A stretch of DNA of 64,000 nt from Clostridium bornimense (GCF_018917145.1 NZ_JAHLOD010000007.1:1-64000), one strand, 5' to 3'; positions 1-7,848 are shown, counted from the first letter of the stretch. The notes: generated from the sequence alone by a model not told the origin. Program-made: numbers and translations.

Positions 1-93
1 AGATTCAATTTTAACATAGAAATCAGGGGGTCGTTGTTTTTTTATACAAAAAAACTTCTAAAACCTTGATATATAAAGATTTTTAAAGAAAGA

Positions 94-114
94 AGTGTAA
101 ATAAACTTTACACT
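94..114. promoter_or_regulatory. short palindrome upstream of first immunity gene
   Basis: AGTGTAAA and TTTACACT form an 8-bp inverted repeat around a 5-nt spacer, 27 nt before the start of the first Imm11-type gene. It could be an operator or a weak hairpin. It has no T-run, so it is not a convincing terminator. The rest of positions 1-140 shows no gene; it is probably the 3' flank of the toxin gene lying outside the window. Confidence 0.25.
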
Positions 115-140
115 ATCTAAAATAAGAAAGAGGTTAATAT

Positions 141-689
141 ATGAGGATATGGAGATTAGAATTTGGCTTAGATGAATATGATGATTTAAAAACAGATAAG
201 GAATGGAGCATCGAAAAGATACGGGAGTTTGATGGAAGAGAACATGACAAGGATTGGGAAAAAGTAAAAGTAGTTAGATTAGAGCCAGAAAAAAAATTAC
301 CACTTAGTAATGCCCCAGGATTTTTTTCTCATATACCGGTTATAGATAAAAGAGCCAAAGATATATTGGAAAATTATATTTCTGATTTTGTAGAAATTTT
401 ACCATTGATTAATGATGAGAGAGATTTTTGGGCAATTAATATTACAAATGTATTAGATTGTGTAGACTATGGAAAATCTATTTACAAGATGTTTCCAGAT
501 GGAAAAAGAATATTACGATTTAAAAAGTATAGTTTTATTGAAAAAAAATTAATTGGTGAAAATATATTTAAAATTAAAGATGAATTATTAGCAGCACCTT
601 TTGTATCTGATGAATTTAAAAATATAGTAGATTTTAATAACTTGACTGGATTTAAATTTAGATTAGTTTGGGATAGTAAAGATGATTAA
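141..689 (+). CDS. Imm11-type (MXAN_0049-like) immunity protein, copy 1
   Basis: This 182-residue cytosolic protein begins with MRIWRL after an AGAGG ribosome binding site. The N-terminal W-x-L-x segment, a central run ending FFSHIPVIDKRAKDIL, the motif PLINDERDFWAINITNVLDCVDY and a closing F-L-W-D segment match what I recall of the Imm11/DUF1629 immunity family. The same architecture returns twice downstream at 2895 and 5796, but this copy is clearly diverged from those two. It has no signal peptide or membrane segment. It probably neutralises the toxin encoded immediately upstream of the window, since immunity genes follow their toxin gene. The family call is by recognition of the pattern only. 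Confidence 0.7.
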   Translation: MRIWRLEFGLDEYDDLKTDKEWSIEKIREFDGREHDKDWEKVKVVRLEPEKKLPLSNAPGFFSHIPVIDKRAKDILENYISDFVEILPLINDERDFWAINITNVLDCVDYGKSIYKMFPDGKRILRFKKYSFIEKKLIGENIFKIKDELLAAPFVSDEFKNIVDFNNLTGFKFRLVWDSKDD

Positions 690-745
690 TGATATATAGA
701 ATACAATAATATATTTTTAAAATTTAATATAAGTAAAATTTGAAA

Positions 746-998
746 TTAGATAGAAACTATAAAATCAGTATTATGTGTATACATGCATAATGCTGATTTT
801 TATCTATAGGTATGACGTTTGGAGCAGCTTTATCAGGTTTTGGATTAATAACTGTACCAGCATCAGAATCTGTCGCACTTGGAGCAGCTATAGAAGGTGT
901 AGCATCAGTATGTGTTGCAGTGCGTGCAGGATGTGAATTACAATATATAAAGAGTAAGATGGACGATGACCTTTATAAGCTTGAGGAAGCTAGTAAGG
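746..998 (+). repeat. toxin linker repeat L1, copy 1
   Basis: This 253-nt stretch recurs almost unchanged and without gaps at 3481-3733, and its first part again at 6382-6483. It contains a hairpin (761-803) followed by the coding start of a hydrophobic pre-toxin segment beginning MTFGAALSGFG and ending DDDLYKLEEAS. In polymorphic toxin loci such a shared segment is the homology that lets alternative C-terminal tips recombine onto the full-length toxin. That role is inferred from position and family knowledge. Confidence 0.75.
761..803 (+). terminator. hairpin in linker repeat before orphan toxin
   Basis: AAATCAGTATTATG pairs with CATAATGCTGATTT around a short loop and is followed by TTTTATCTA. 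It sits right before the toxin-module ORF and is repeated in all three linker copies. A terminator at this place would stop read-through into the toxin fragment. Confidence 0.55.
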
Positions 999-1317
999 AG
1001 TCAAATGAAGCTATTAAATGGACAAAGCATGGATACATTTTCTTCAAAAGAATATGAGTTGGAAAGATATAATTAAATCGACTGAAAATGGTCCGGCAAA
1101 ATATAAACCAGGAATAGATATTGAAGCATTAGAGAGAATGGTATGGGAAAAAGGCACCCTTGCAACCAATGGGAAAACATGGGGAGTTATGGAGTTTGGT
1201 GACATCATTGGTGCTAGCGCTGGAGCTGAAACTAAATATATGAGAGTTGAAATGAGTGGTGGAACAATACATGGACATCCAATAATAGAATCTGAATATA
1301 AGAAGTTAATAAAATAG
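812..1317 (+). pseudogene. orphan pre-toxin plus Ntox35-like tip, frameshifted
   Basis: The module starts at an ATG without a visible ribosome binding site. Residues 1-60 are the shared hydrophobic pre-toxin linker. The reading frame then breaks: one frame runs to a stop at 1057, while the toxin tip is read from about 1039 in another frame to 1317. Joining KHGY from the first frame with HFLQKNMSWKDIIKST from the second gives a continuous domain, so one base has been lost or gained near 1035-1040. The tip carries GPAKYKPGIDIEALER and ends with an HGHPI motif, which I recall from polymorphic toxin type 35 domains. It has no secretion or trafficking domain of its own. It looks like a stored, now damaged, tip cassette; the next gene is its likely immunity partner. 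Confidence 0.6.
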
Positions 1318-1331
1318 GAGAGTGAGTACAT

Positions 1332-1643
1332 TTGTTTGAAAATATTAATTTTGGAAAAGGCATAAATAAAAAGTATATTGACTTTAATGTAAATAAAGAT
1401 ATTCCATTAAAAGATCAGATTGATTTATTAAAGGAAGATTTGTTACAAGTTAGTTATGATAATAATTATATTATAGATATGGGATGGTATCCTGAATTTG
1501 ATAGGGAAGGAAATTTTGAAATTTATATTATAAAAGATAACCGATGGGATAATCCGATTTTACATAAAAAGTGTAAAGATTTAGATTTATTAAATGAATA
1601 TATATATGAATGTATAAAGTTAATAGAGTCTAAAGCTAAGTAA
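1332..1643 (+). CDS. putative immunity protein for the type-35-like toxin
   Basis: A 103-residue acidic cytosolic protein starting at TTG, 14 nt after the toxin-tip stop, with GGAGAG about 9 nt upstream of the start. It contains KDQIDLLKEDLLQVSYDNN and DMGWYPEFDREGNFEIYII, the look of a small alpha/beta immunity protein. I do not recognise a named family. Its position directly behind the tip module is the main argument for an immunity role. An in-frame GTG at 1322 is a less likely start because it overlaps the ribosome binding site. Confidence 0.6.
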   Translation: MFENINFGKGINKKYIDFNVNKDIPLKDQIDLLKEDLLQVSYDNNYIIDMGWYPEFDREGNFEIYIIKDNRWDNPILHKKCKDLDLLNEYIYECIKLIESKAK

Positions 1644-1679
1644 GTTCTATTCTAGCTATATTAGAAAGAGAATAGTTCA

Positions 1680-1922
1680 ATTTCTATACTAAAGGAACTT
1701 TAATTATAAATTTTATTTATAGTTAAAGTTCCTTTTAAAATAGTTTAAAATTAAGTATAGAATAAGTAATAGTTAAATTAGAAAAAGCATCAACTAGAGT
1801 AGCATTAGCTACAGGTTTCTTTTCAATACCTGTTGTGAGGGCAGCTACTATAAAAGATGCAATTGCTGTAGTTATATCAATTTCACTAGTAGTATATGCA
1901 GGTGCGGAAGTAATATATATAG
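1680..1922 (+). repeat. toxin linker repeat L2, copy 1
   Basis: This segment (terminator hairpin, decayed leader, and a pre-toxin stretch reading TGFFSIPVV followed by AATIKDAIAVVISIS) is repeated at 5475-5729 with a few small differences. Its coding part ends KTNDDLHKLDEAS, a diverged version of the DDDLYKLEEAS end of linker L1, so both linkers descend from the same toxin region. Confidence 0.7.
1691..1736 (+). terminator. terminator after cassette 1
   Basis: AAAGGAACTTTAATTATA pairs with TATAGTTAAAGTTCCTTTT over a short AT loop, ending in a T-run. The same structure is found at 5488-5535. Confidence 0.7.
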
Positions 1923-2347
1923 CTTATAAAACAAATGATGATTTACATAAGCTTGATGAAGCTAGTAATGGTGGTAGTACATCAGTAGGAAGAATGGATT
2001 TAGCAGGTAAAAAGCATCCCGTTTCTGGAGTGGAATTTGATTCAAATGGTTTTCCAATATTTGAATCAAAATATAGTATGCAACTTAACCCAGAAGATTA
2101 TCTAAAGTCAAGAGGTACACATTTTGATAGAGCAAGTAAAGCACTTTACAATGACATTATGAAAGACAGTAATTTAAGAAGTCAATTTACAGATGCTGAA
2201 ATTGCAATATTCAAAGAAGGAGGGGTGCCAAAGGCATACACATGGCATCATCATCAAGATGCAGGAAAGATGCAACTTGTTAATAGAAAGATACATAGAC
2301 AAACAGGTCATACGGGTGGATTCAGTATCTGGGGACCTGGAAATTAG
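1835..2347 (+). CDS. orphan toxin tip with WHH-type HNH nuclease domain
   Basis: A 170-residue ORF opening at GTG without a ribosome binding site. In-frame similarity to the linker continues upstream to about 1776, where a stop closes it, so this is the 3' piece of a longer toxin gene. Residues 1-45 are the hydrophobic pre-toxin linker. The rest ends with YTWHHHQDAGKMQLVNRKIH and then QTGHTGGFSIWG, the signature of the HNH/endonuclease VII WHH toxin domain, a DNase. The domain appears complete. Expression is doubtful because it lacks its own start signals and follows a terminator; it reads as a stored tip cassette paired with the SUKH immunity gene that starts 14 nt downstream. Confidence 0.65.
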   Translation: MRAATIKDAIAVVISISLVVYAGAEVIYIAYKTNDDLHKLDEASNGGSTSVGRMDLAGKKHPVSGVEFDSNGFPIFESKYSMQLNPEDYLKSRGTHFDRASKALYNDIMKDSNLRSQFTDAEIAIFKEGGVPKAYTWHHHQDAGKMQLVNRKIHRQTGHTGGFSIWGPGN

Positions 2348-2361
2348 AAAGGAGATTTTAG

Positions 2362-2769
2362 ATGAATTGGAATTATGAGAATCATATAATAACAGATGAG
2401 ATGATAAAAAATGTAAAGGATGTTTTAAAAGTGAATTTCCCTGAAGATTTTCTATCTATCATAAAAAAATATGATGGAGGTTATCCTAGTCCAAATAAAA
2501 TTACTATTAATGAAAATGATGAAATTGTAAATAATTTGGTTAGCTTTTTGGAATATGATGTAAGTTTTATACTTGATATTTTTGAGGAAACTGAATATCT
2601 AAAAAACACAAAACTAATACCAATAGCAGAAGACCCGTTCGGTAATTTATTTTGTTATGATTTTAATGATGGAAGAAGTAAAATTGTATTTTGGAATCAT
2701 GAGAAGATTAATGATAAAAAATTTGTATGTAATAATTTTGCAGAATTTATACAAATGTTACACGACTAA
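2362..2769 (+). CDS. SUKH/SMI1-KNR4 family immunity protein
   Basis: A 135-residue protein with AAAGGAGA 8-10 nt upstream of its ATG. It contains the hallmarks of the SUKH fold: an N-terminal helix, PEDFLSIIKKYDGGYPS, and a later IPIAEDPFGNLFCYDF followed by IVFWNHE. SUKH proteins are common immunity proteins for nuclease toxins, including HNH/WHH types, and this gene directly follows a WHH tip, so the pairing is coherent. It is soluble, with no signal peptide. Confidence 0.85.
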   Translation: MNWNYENHIITDEMIKNVKDVLKVNFPEDFLSIIKKYDGGYPSPNKITINENDEIVNNLVSFLEYDVSFILDIFEETEYLKNTKLIPIAEDPFGNLFCYDFNDGRSKIVFWNHEKINDKKFVCNNFAEFIQMLHD

Positions 2770-2894
2770 TTAGATTATTATTTAGTATATCATAATATCT
2801 AAATTGTTTAATCCATATCCTTATTAATTTCTGTAGAAGATTTAAAAAAATTACGTGGGTTTTATTTCTATTTTGATATAAGGAGGATAAAAAT

Positions 2895-3440
2895 ATGAAA
2901 ATATGGGAGTTAGATGCAGATGCTAATAATTATGATAACTTTTGTATAGCTGATGACAAATTTAAGGAATTTATGGAGTATAGATTTGATGGGAAAAGTA
3001 TAAAAGATAGATGGAGACATTTTCGTATTGAAAATATGGATAACGTAAAAAAAGGAGATATTCCAAGTTTATTTGGTTCAATTCCTGTATTTAGTGAAAG
3101 GGCTGTTAAAGTATTAAGGGAGTATTTAGAGGACAATGCTGAAATTTTGCCTCTTCAACATGATGGAGAAAAATATTTTTTAATAAATGTGACTAATGTT
3201 CAAGATTGTATTGACTTTGAAAATTCTGAGATTAAGAGGTTTCCGCATTCTGGTAGGATTATGAGATTTGTAAAATATTCATTTAAGGAAGATGTGGTAA
3301 AAAATCAGCATATTTTTAAAATTAAACAAAAGACTAAAGGGATAGTACTTGTATCTGATGAATTTAGAAATAAGGTACTTAATTCTGAGTTAGAAGGTTT
3401 TGATTTTATTGAACTTTGGGATCCTGAAAAGAGTAAATAA
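2895..3440 (+). CDS. Imm11-type immunity protein, copy 2
   Basis: A 181-residue protein preceded by an ideal AAGGAGG ribosome binding site. It is almost identical to the gene at 5796: only a handful of residues differ, near positions 17-37 and 149-151. It is diverged from copy 1 at 141. Motifs are KIWELDADANNYDNF at the start, FGSIPVFSERAVKVLREYL, and FLINVTNVQDCIDFE. It has no toxin module directly upstream; the SUKH gene precedes it. This suggests its cognate tip was lost or that it guards against the toxin of neighbouring strains. Confidence 0.7.
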   Translation: MKIWELDADANNYDNFCIADDKFKEFMEYRFDGKSIKDRWRHFRIENMDNVKKGDIPSLFGSIPVFSERAVKVLREYLEDNAEILPLQHDGEKYFLINVTNVQDCIDFENSEIKRFPHSGRIMRFVKYSFKEDVVKNQHIFKIKQKTKGIVLVSDEFRNKVLNSELEGFDFIELWDPEKSK

Positions 3441-3480
3441 TATTTACATATTTATTATGTTATTTTCAGAATTAATGTAG

Positions 3481-3733
3481 TTAGATAGAAACTATAAAAT
3501 CAGTATTATGTGTATACATGCATAATGCTGATTTTTATCTATTGGTATGACGTTTGGAGCAGCTTTATCAGGTTTTGGATTAATAACTGTACCAGCATCA
3601 GAATCTGTTGCACTTGGCGCAACTATAGAAGGTGCAGTATCAGTATATGTTGCAGCATATGCAGGATGTGAATTACAATATATAAAGAGTAAGATGGACG
3701 ATGACCTTTATAAGCTTGAGGAAGCTAGTAAGA
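3481..3733 (+). repeat. toxin linker repeat L1, copy 2
   Basis: Colinear with 746-998 without gaps; includes the hairpin at 3496-3538 and the pre-toxin coding segment. Differences are scattered single bases, several of which change residues (for example ATIEGAVSVYVAAYAG here versus AAIEGVASVCVAVRAG in copy 1). Confidence 0.75.
3496..3538 (+). terminator. hairpin in linker repeat, copy 2
   Basis: Same stem as at 761-803, with a T-rich tail, directly before the next orphan tip at 3547. Confidence 0.55.
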
Positions 3734-4017
3734 AAACTACTGAAGTACCTGATTATATAAAAGATAATCGTGTACCAATAGATAAGGAAACTATATTAAG
3801 AAAAAAAGAATATCAGAAGACTAATATTAAAGTTAAAGGTGCTCAAGTTTATAAAAATGGAGATAAGTATTATTATCGCGATACTTTTCATACAGGTGAG
3901 GCGGCACATTTAGAGGTATTTGATAAGAAGGGAAATCATATTGGTGAAGCTAATCCGCAAACTGGAGAATTAATACCAGGAACTGCAGATGCAACCAAAA
4001 AAATTAACATAAAATAA
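3547..4017 (+). CDS. orphan toxin tip, probable small RNase-type domain
   Basis: A 156-residue ORF with intact frame. Residues 1-60 are the shared pre-toxin linker. Residues 80-156 form a compact basic domain containing KVKGAQVYKNGDKYYYRDTF, then AAHLEVFDKKGNHIGEANPQ and a closing PGTADATKKI. This resembles the small cytotoxic RNase domains at the ends of colicin E3-like and CdiA toxins, but I cannot name the family with confidence. No ribosome binding site is visible at the ATG and a hairpin stands immediately upstream, so it is probably silent in this form. Confidence 0.55.
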   Translation: MTFGAALSGFGLITVPASESVALGATIEGAVSVYVAAYAGCELQYIKSKMDDDLYKLEEASKKTTEVPDYIKDNRVPIDKETILRKKEYQKTNIKVKGAQVYKNGDKYYYRDTFHTGEAAHLEVFDKKGNHIGEANPQTGELIPGTADATKKINIK

Positions 4018-4081
4018 GATATTTAACATAAAGCTATAGAGTTTCTTTATGGTAAATATTTATTTTAGGAAGAGGATTTAG

Positions 4082-4894
4082 ATGTTAAAAAAAATAAGAG
4101 AACTTAAGCAAACTGATAATGATATATATTTTATGGAAGTTTTATCAGATAAAATAATCATCAATGATAATTATGAAGGTATATTAATACTTGATAGCAA
4201 TCTTAATGTAATAAAAAGACTGAAGATTTTTAAAGGTATAGCAATATATTCATCTTTCGTAAATAAAAATGGAGAGATTTTATTATTTTGTCCAGATAAT
4301 GAGTGTATGGTATATATTAATATTGAAGACTATCAGTACAAGGTGATTAGTCTTAAAAATGGATTAGAGGATTTAATTTTTTCAACTTTATATGAATGGA
4401 ATGAGAATAGTTTAATTTTAACAACATATAAGGATGAGTTTTATAACATTTGTGTACATGAAAAAACAATACAAAAAATTGATTATAAAGAAATCGAAAG
4501 ATTATATCCTAATTTATATAACTTTTATCAAGAGTTAATGAAGTATAAGGTTATTAAAGTGTTTTCTGATGAATACATAGCAATTATATATGATGAGAAT
4601 TGTAATATTAATATGATTAACTTTAGGTACAAAACTAAACAAGTTCTTAATAATGTTTCAGACGATTTTCTCGATATAGAATTTATAGATGAAACATTTG
4701 CTATAGTAAATGAAAATACAATAGAGATACTTAAAAGATATTATAAAGAAATAATAGATAGAAATAAGGAATTTATATTTTTAAAAGCGAGATTCTTAAA
4801 AAAAGCCAATAATATTTTTCTTGTTACATTGAGTAGTAGTCAATCAGATGTGAATTATTCTAAAATTGATATGTTTCAATTGCACAACTTATAG
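4082..4894 (+). CDS. candidate immunity protein with beta-propeller-like repeats
   Basis: A 270-residue acidic cytosolic protein, ATG after AGGAAGAGG. The sequence is a series of beta-strand-turn units (IIINDNYEGILILDSNLN, KNGEILLFCPDNECMVYIN, ENSLILTTYKDEFYNICVH), which suggests a small propeller or all-beta solenoid. I do not recognise a family. It lies 64 nt behind the orphan tip at 3547, the slot of an immunity gene. It is long for an immunity protein, so this function is an inference from position. Confidence 0.45.
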   Translation: MLKKIRELKQTDNDIYFMEVLSDKIIINDNYEGILILDSNLNVIKRLKIFKGIAIYSSFVNKNGEILLFCPDNECMVYINIEDYQYKVISLKNGLEDLIFSTLYEWNENSLILTTYKDEFYNICVHEKTIQKIDYKEIERLYPNLYNFYQELMKYKVIKVFSDEYIAIIYDENCNINMINFRYKTKQVLNNVSDDFLDIEFIDETFAIVNENTIEILKRYYKEIIDRNKEFIFLKARFLKKANNIFLVTLSSSQSDVNYSKIDMFQLHNL

Positions 4895-4999
4895 TTGATT
4901 AAAGTTGAATTTGTAATTATAGATAGTGAAAAGATGTATAATATTAAGTTTGATGAGAATATAAAAGAATTTTATTAAGTATATAAAGAAGGTGAAATA

Positions 5000-5458
5000 A
5001 TGAAATTAGCAGATTCAGAAATTATTGCAGGAGATAGAATTGGGAATATTTATTTAGGAATGACATATGAAGAATTTAGCACTCTCTATGGAGATGATGA
5101 TAAATCAGAAGAAGTTAGATATAGTTGTAGTTTTAGAATTTTATTTGAAAATTTTATGGTACTGTTTTCAAATGATGAAAAAAAGTTAGATGAAATTACG
5201 GTTTTTGGAGATTTCAAAGGGAAATTTAGAAACATTATAGGAATTGGATCTACATTATCAGATGTTGAAAAATATATAGGAGATTATTATGAAGCATATG
5301 AAATATGCCCTACATATGCTATTAAAGATTGTGATGGAATATGTTTTGAATTATTAGATATAGATGCTTTAACAGATGACTACATTGAGTATGATTATGA
5401 TTCTATTGAAAAATTACTTCCTATTGAATATATTACTATATTCAAAGGGAAACCATAA
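5000..5458 (+). CDS. putative immunity protein
   Basis: A 152-residue acidic protein with AGAAGGTGA upstream of the ATG. The opening GDRIGNIYLGMTYEEFSTLY and a later IGIGSTLSDVEKYIGDYYEA resemble uncharacterised immunity-type proteins found next to colicin E3/CdiA-like RNase tips; I recall the GNIYLGM opening but not a family name. It could be the true partner of the tip at 3547, with the 4082 gene in between being an insertion, or the reverse. Confidence 0.5.
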   Translation: MKLADSEIIAGDRIGNIYLGMTYEEFSTLYGDDDKSEEVRYSCSFRILFENFMVLFSNDEKKLDEITVFGDFKGKFRNIIGIGSTLSDVEKYIGDYYEAYEICPTYAIKDCDGICFELLDIDALTDDYIEYDYDSIEKLLPIEYITIFKGKP

Positions 5459-5474
5459 ATTATTTCTTGTAGTT

Positions 5475-5729
5475 TAATCTCTATCCTAAAGAAACTTTAA
5501 TTATAAATTTTATTTATAGTTAAAGTTTCTTTTTTGAAATAATTTAAAAGTAAGTATAGAATAAGTAATAGTTAAATTGAAAAAAAGCATCAACTAAAGT
5601 AGCAGTAGTTACAGGTACAGGTTTCTTTTCAATACCTGTTGTGGGGGCAGCTACTATGAAAGATGCAATTGATGTAGTTATATCAATTTCACTAGTAGTA
5701 TATGCAGGTGTGGAATTATTATATATATT
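5475..5729 (+). repeat. toxin linker repeat L2, copy 2 without a toxin tip
   Basis: Matches 1680-1922, including the terminator and the TGFFSIPVV pre-toxin segment (here with an extra T-G pair). The tip that should follow is missing: the segment ends near 5740 and runs into the leader of the third Imm11 gene. It is therefore an empty cassette produced by deletion or recombination. Confidence 0.65.
5488..5535 (+). terminator. terminator after immunity gene
   Basis: AAAGAAACTTTAATTATA pairs with TATAGTTAAAGTTTCTTT and is followed by TTTT; counterpart of 1691-1736. Confidence 0.7.
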
Positions 5730-5795
5730 TTACATGAAATTAGAGAACAATTACTTAATGGTACATTTCCATTTTGATATAAGGAGGATAAAAAT

Positions 5796-6341
5796 ATGAA
5801 AATATGGGAGCTAGATGCAGATGCTAATAATTATGATAACTTTGATATAGCTGACGACGAATTTGAGGAATTTATGGAGTATGGATTTGATGGGAAAAGT
5901 ATAAAAGATAGATGGAGACCTTTTCGTATTGAAAATATGGATAACGTAAAAAAAGGAGATATTCCAAGTTTATTTGGTTCAATTCCTGTATTTAGTGAAA
6001 GGGCTGTTAAAGTATTAAGGGAGTATTTAGAGGACAATGCTGAAATTTTGCCTCTTCAACATGATGGAGAAAAATATTTTTTAATAAATGTGACTAATGT
6101 TCAAGATTGTATTGATTTTGAAAATTCTGAGATTAAGAGGTTTCCGCATTCTGGTAGGATTATGAGATTTGTAAAATATTCATTTAAGGAAGATGTGGTA
6201 AAAAATCAGCATATTTTTAAAATTAAACAATATCCTAGAAGCATAGTACTTGTATCTGATGAATTTAGAAATAAGGTACTTAATTCTGAGTTAGAAGGTT
6301 TTGATTTTATTGAACTTTGGGATTCTGAAAAGAGTAAATAA
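5796..6341 (+). CDS. Imm11-type immunity protein, copy 3
   Basis: A 181-residue near-duplicate of the gene at 2895, including the leader (TTTTGATATAAGGAGG) and the downstream linker L1. The duplication therefore covers the gene plus both flanks. Sequence features are as in copy 2; the differences cluster at residues 17-37 and 149-151. It is preceded by an empty toxin cassette. Confidence 0.7.
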   Translation: MKIWELDADANNYDNFDIADDEFEEFMEYGFDGKSIKDRWRPFRIENMDNVKKGDIPSLFGSIPVFSERAVKVLREYLEDNAEILPLQHDGEKYFLINVTNVQDCIDFENSEIKRFPHSGRIMRFVKYSFKEDVVKNQHIFKIKQYPRSIVLVSDEFRNKVLNSELEGFDFIELWDSEKSK

Positions 6342-6381
6342 TATTTACATATTTATTATATTATTTTCAGAATTAATATAG

Positions 6382-6483
6382 TTAGATAGAAACTATAAAA
6401 TCAGTATTATGTGTATACATGCATAATGCTGATTTTTATCTATAGGTATGACGTTTGGAGCAGCATTATCAGGTTTTGGATTA
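6382..6483 (+). repeat. toxin linker repeat L1, copy 3, truncated
   Basis: The hairpin (6397-6437) and the first 12 codons of the linker ORF (MTFGAALSGFGL, ATG at 6448) are kept and then a TAG at 6484 follows. The toxin tip is absent and the next gene starts 10 nt later with its ribosome binding site fused to the linker. This fixes the recombination breakpoint. Confidence 0.7.
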
Positions 6484-6495
6484 TAGGAGGGTAAA

Positions 6496-7032
6496 ATGTT
6501 TACTATAAAATATAGAATTATAGATGGTACAGTACAGGAATTAAAATATATAAGTTTAGATGAGTTCATACGAATTTTTGATGGAGATATAGAGGGGCAA
6601 ATAGAACTTAATTTTAATGGGAAAATTATAGGCTTTGTAAATAAAGAAGTTAATGTTGCAGTAGAGTGGCTAATTTGGTGGTTTACATTATTAAATGAGA
6701 TGATATATGAATTGAATAAATTGAATAGTTCTAAAATGGATATACCTGAAACTGATGGAATCTATATATGGTTAGAAGTTGAAGAAGATTTAATTAATGT
6801 GAGAAAAGTAAAGGGAAGATCGAATTTCTCAAATGATGAAATTGATGACGTTGAGCAATGTGAGTGGGATAATATAAAAATAAGTAAAGATGAATTTATT
6901 AATAGTATTATAAGAGCAAGTGATTCGTTAATAAAGGAAATATATAATATAAATTATAGGTTATTAGAGGCAGAAAGTATAAAAAACTTAAAAAGAATTA
7001 TTAAACAAAATTATAATTACGCATCATTCTGA
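6496..7032 (+). CDS. putative immunity protein, last gene of cassette chain
   Basis: A 178-residue acidic cytosolic protein preceded by AGGAGGG. It contains SLDEFIRIFDGDIEGQIELN, a Trp-rich VEWLIWWFTLLNEM and a C-terminal helical half. I do not recognise a family. Its place directly after a truncated linker makes an orphan immunity gene the most economical reading. An alternative is a small regulator unrelated to toxins. Confidence 0.5.
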   Translation: MFTIKYRIIDGTVQELKYISLDEFIRIFDGDIEGQIELNFNGKIIGFVNKEVNVAVEWLIWWFTLLNEMIYELNKLNSSKMDIPETDGIYIWLEVEEDLINVRKVKGRSNFSNDEIDDVEQCEWDNIKISKDEFINSIIRASDSLIKEIYNINYRLLEAESIKNLKRIIKQNYNYASF

Positions 7033-7113
7033 AAGTAGAGAAGAAGAAGATTAGTGCATAATTTTAATAAAAAGAAAGATGTGGCTGTAAATTATAAATA
7101 TATAAAGATTATT

Positions 7114-7156
7114 AAAACAACAAAAAGTGTTCCCTGGGGACACTTTTTTGTTGTTT
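7114..7156. terminator. bidirectional terminator, GTGTCC palindrome copy 1
   Basis: AAACAACAAAAAGTGT-TCCC pairs with GGGA-CACTTTTTTGTTGTTT. It ends both the cassette chain (plus strand) and the first hsp18 gene (minus strand). The core AAAAGTGTCC..GGGGACACTTTT returns at 8545, 16529, 19169 and, imperfectly, 35956. Confidence 0.85.
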
Positions 7157-7201
7157 ATAATAGATTTGGGAAATAAAATGAGTTATATATATTCATAGTG
7201 A

Positions 7202-7642
7202 TTATTGTATTTCTATCCTATTTGAAGATGGAGAAGTTTTTTCTATTTTAGGTAATACAATTTTTAATTCTCCATTTTCAAATTTAGCTAGGATATCGTC
7301 TTTATTTATATTATCTACATAGAAAGATCTTGAGAAGTTGCCGTAATGACGTTCTCTTCTTATATAATTATCTTTCTCTTCATTTATAAATTCATCTCTT
7401 TTAGCAGAGATAGTTAAGTTGTTATCCTTATATTCAAGAGAGATATCTTCTTTCTTGACGCCAGGTAATTCAGCTTCTACTAAATATTCATTTTCGGTTT
7501 CTTTAATATCAGCTTTAAAAGCATTAGCTTCTTTATAAAATGGTGTAAAGAAGTCGTCATTAAAGAAGTCTGATAATAAGTTTCCGAATCCATCTCTTTT
7601 GTTATCAATTGAATTAGTATTAAAAGGTATTAATCCGAACAT
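7202..7642 (-). CDS. hsp18: Hsp20/alpha-crystallin small heat shock protein, copy 1
   Basis: A 146-residue ATP-independent holdase that binds unfolding proteins in the cytosol. The N-terminal arm MFGLIPFNTNSIDN leads into an alpha-crystallin domain (about residues 42-135) with AELPGVKKEDISLEYKDNNL and the closing GELKIVLPK, then a basic tail ending RIEIQ. The ribosome binding site is a strong GGAGG. The first 80 residues and the upstream region are nearly identical to the second copy at 8598, while the C-terminal third differs, which points to duplication with gene conversion. A promoter and a CIRCE element lie upstream, so HrcA control is likely. Confidence 0.95.
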   Translation of the reverse strand: MFGLIPFNTNSIDNKRDGFGNLLSDFFNDDFFTPFYKEANAFKADIKETENEYLVEAELPGVKKEDISLEYKDNNLTISAKRDEFINEEKDNYIRRERHYGNFSRSFYVDNINKDDILAKFENGELKIVLPKIEKTSPSSNRIEIQ

Positions 7643-7721
7643 ATAAAAGACCTCCTTTAAAATCTTTGTTGGATTTAATTTGTTTTATTGATTTATTGTT
7701 TTCTTTTTTCTTTATGCCTAT

Positions 7722-7750
7722 ATTATAGAATTTACAGCATATATAAGCAA
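7722..7750 (-). promoter_or_regulatory. sigma-A-type promoter of hsp18 copy 1
   Basis: Read on the minus strand: TTGCTT, 17-nt spacer, TATAAT, about 80 nt before the start codon. Confidence 0.65.
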
Positions 7751-7848
7751 AATCCGTTTAGTTTAGTTAAAAATTAAAATGGATTATAGCATAGTGCAGT
7801 TTGAAAATATTATGATGAATCTTAAAATATCTTTAAAAATCTTGCGTT

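Noticed and set aside
812-1057. The 81-codon ORF as an independent small membrane protein
   Set aside because: Its sequence is the shared pre-toxin linker, repeated at 3547, and its end results from the frameshift.
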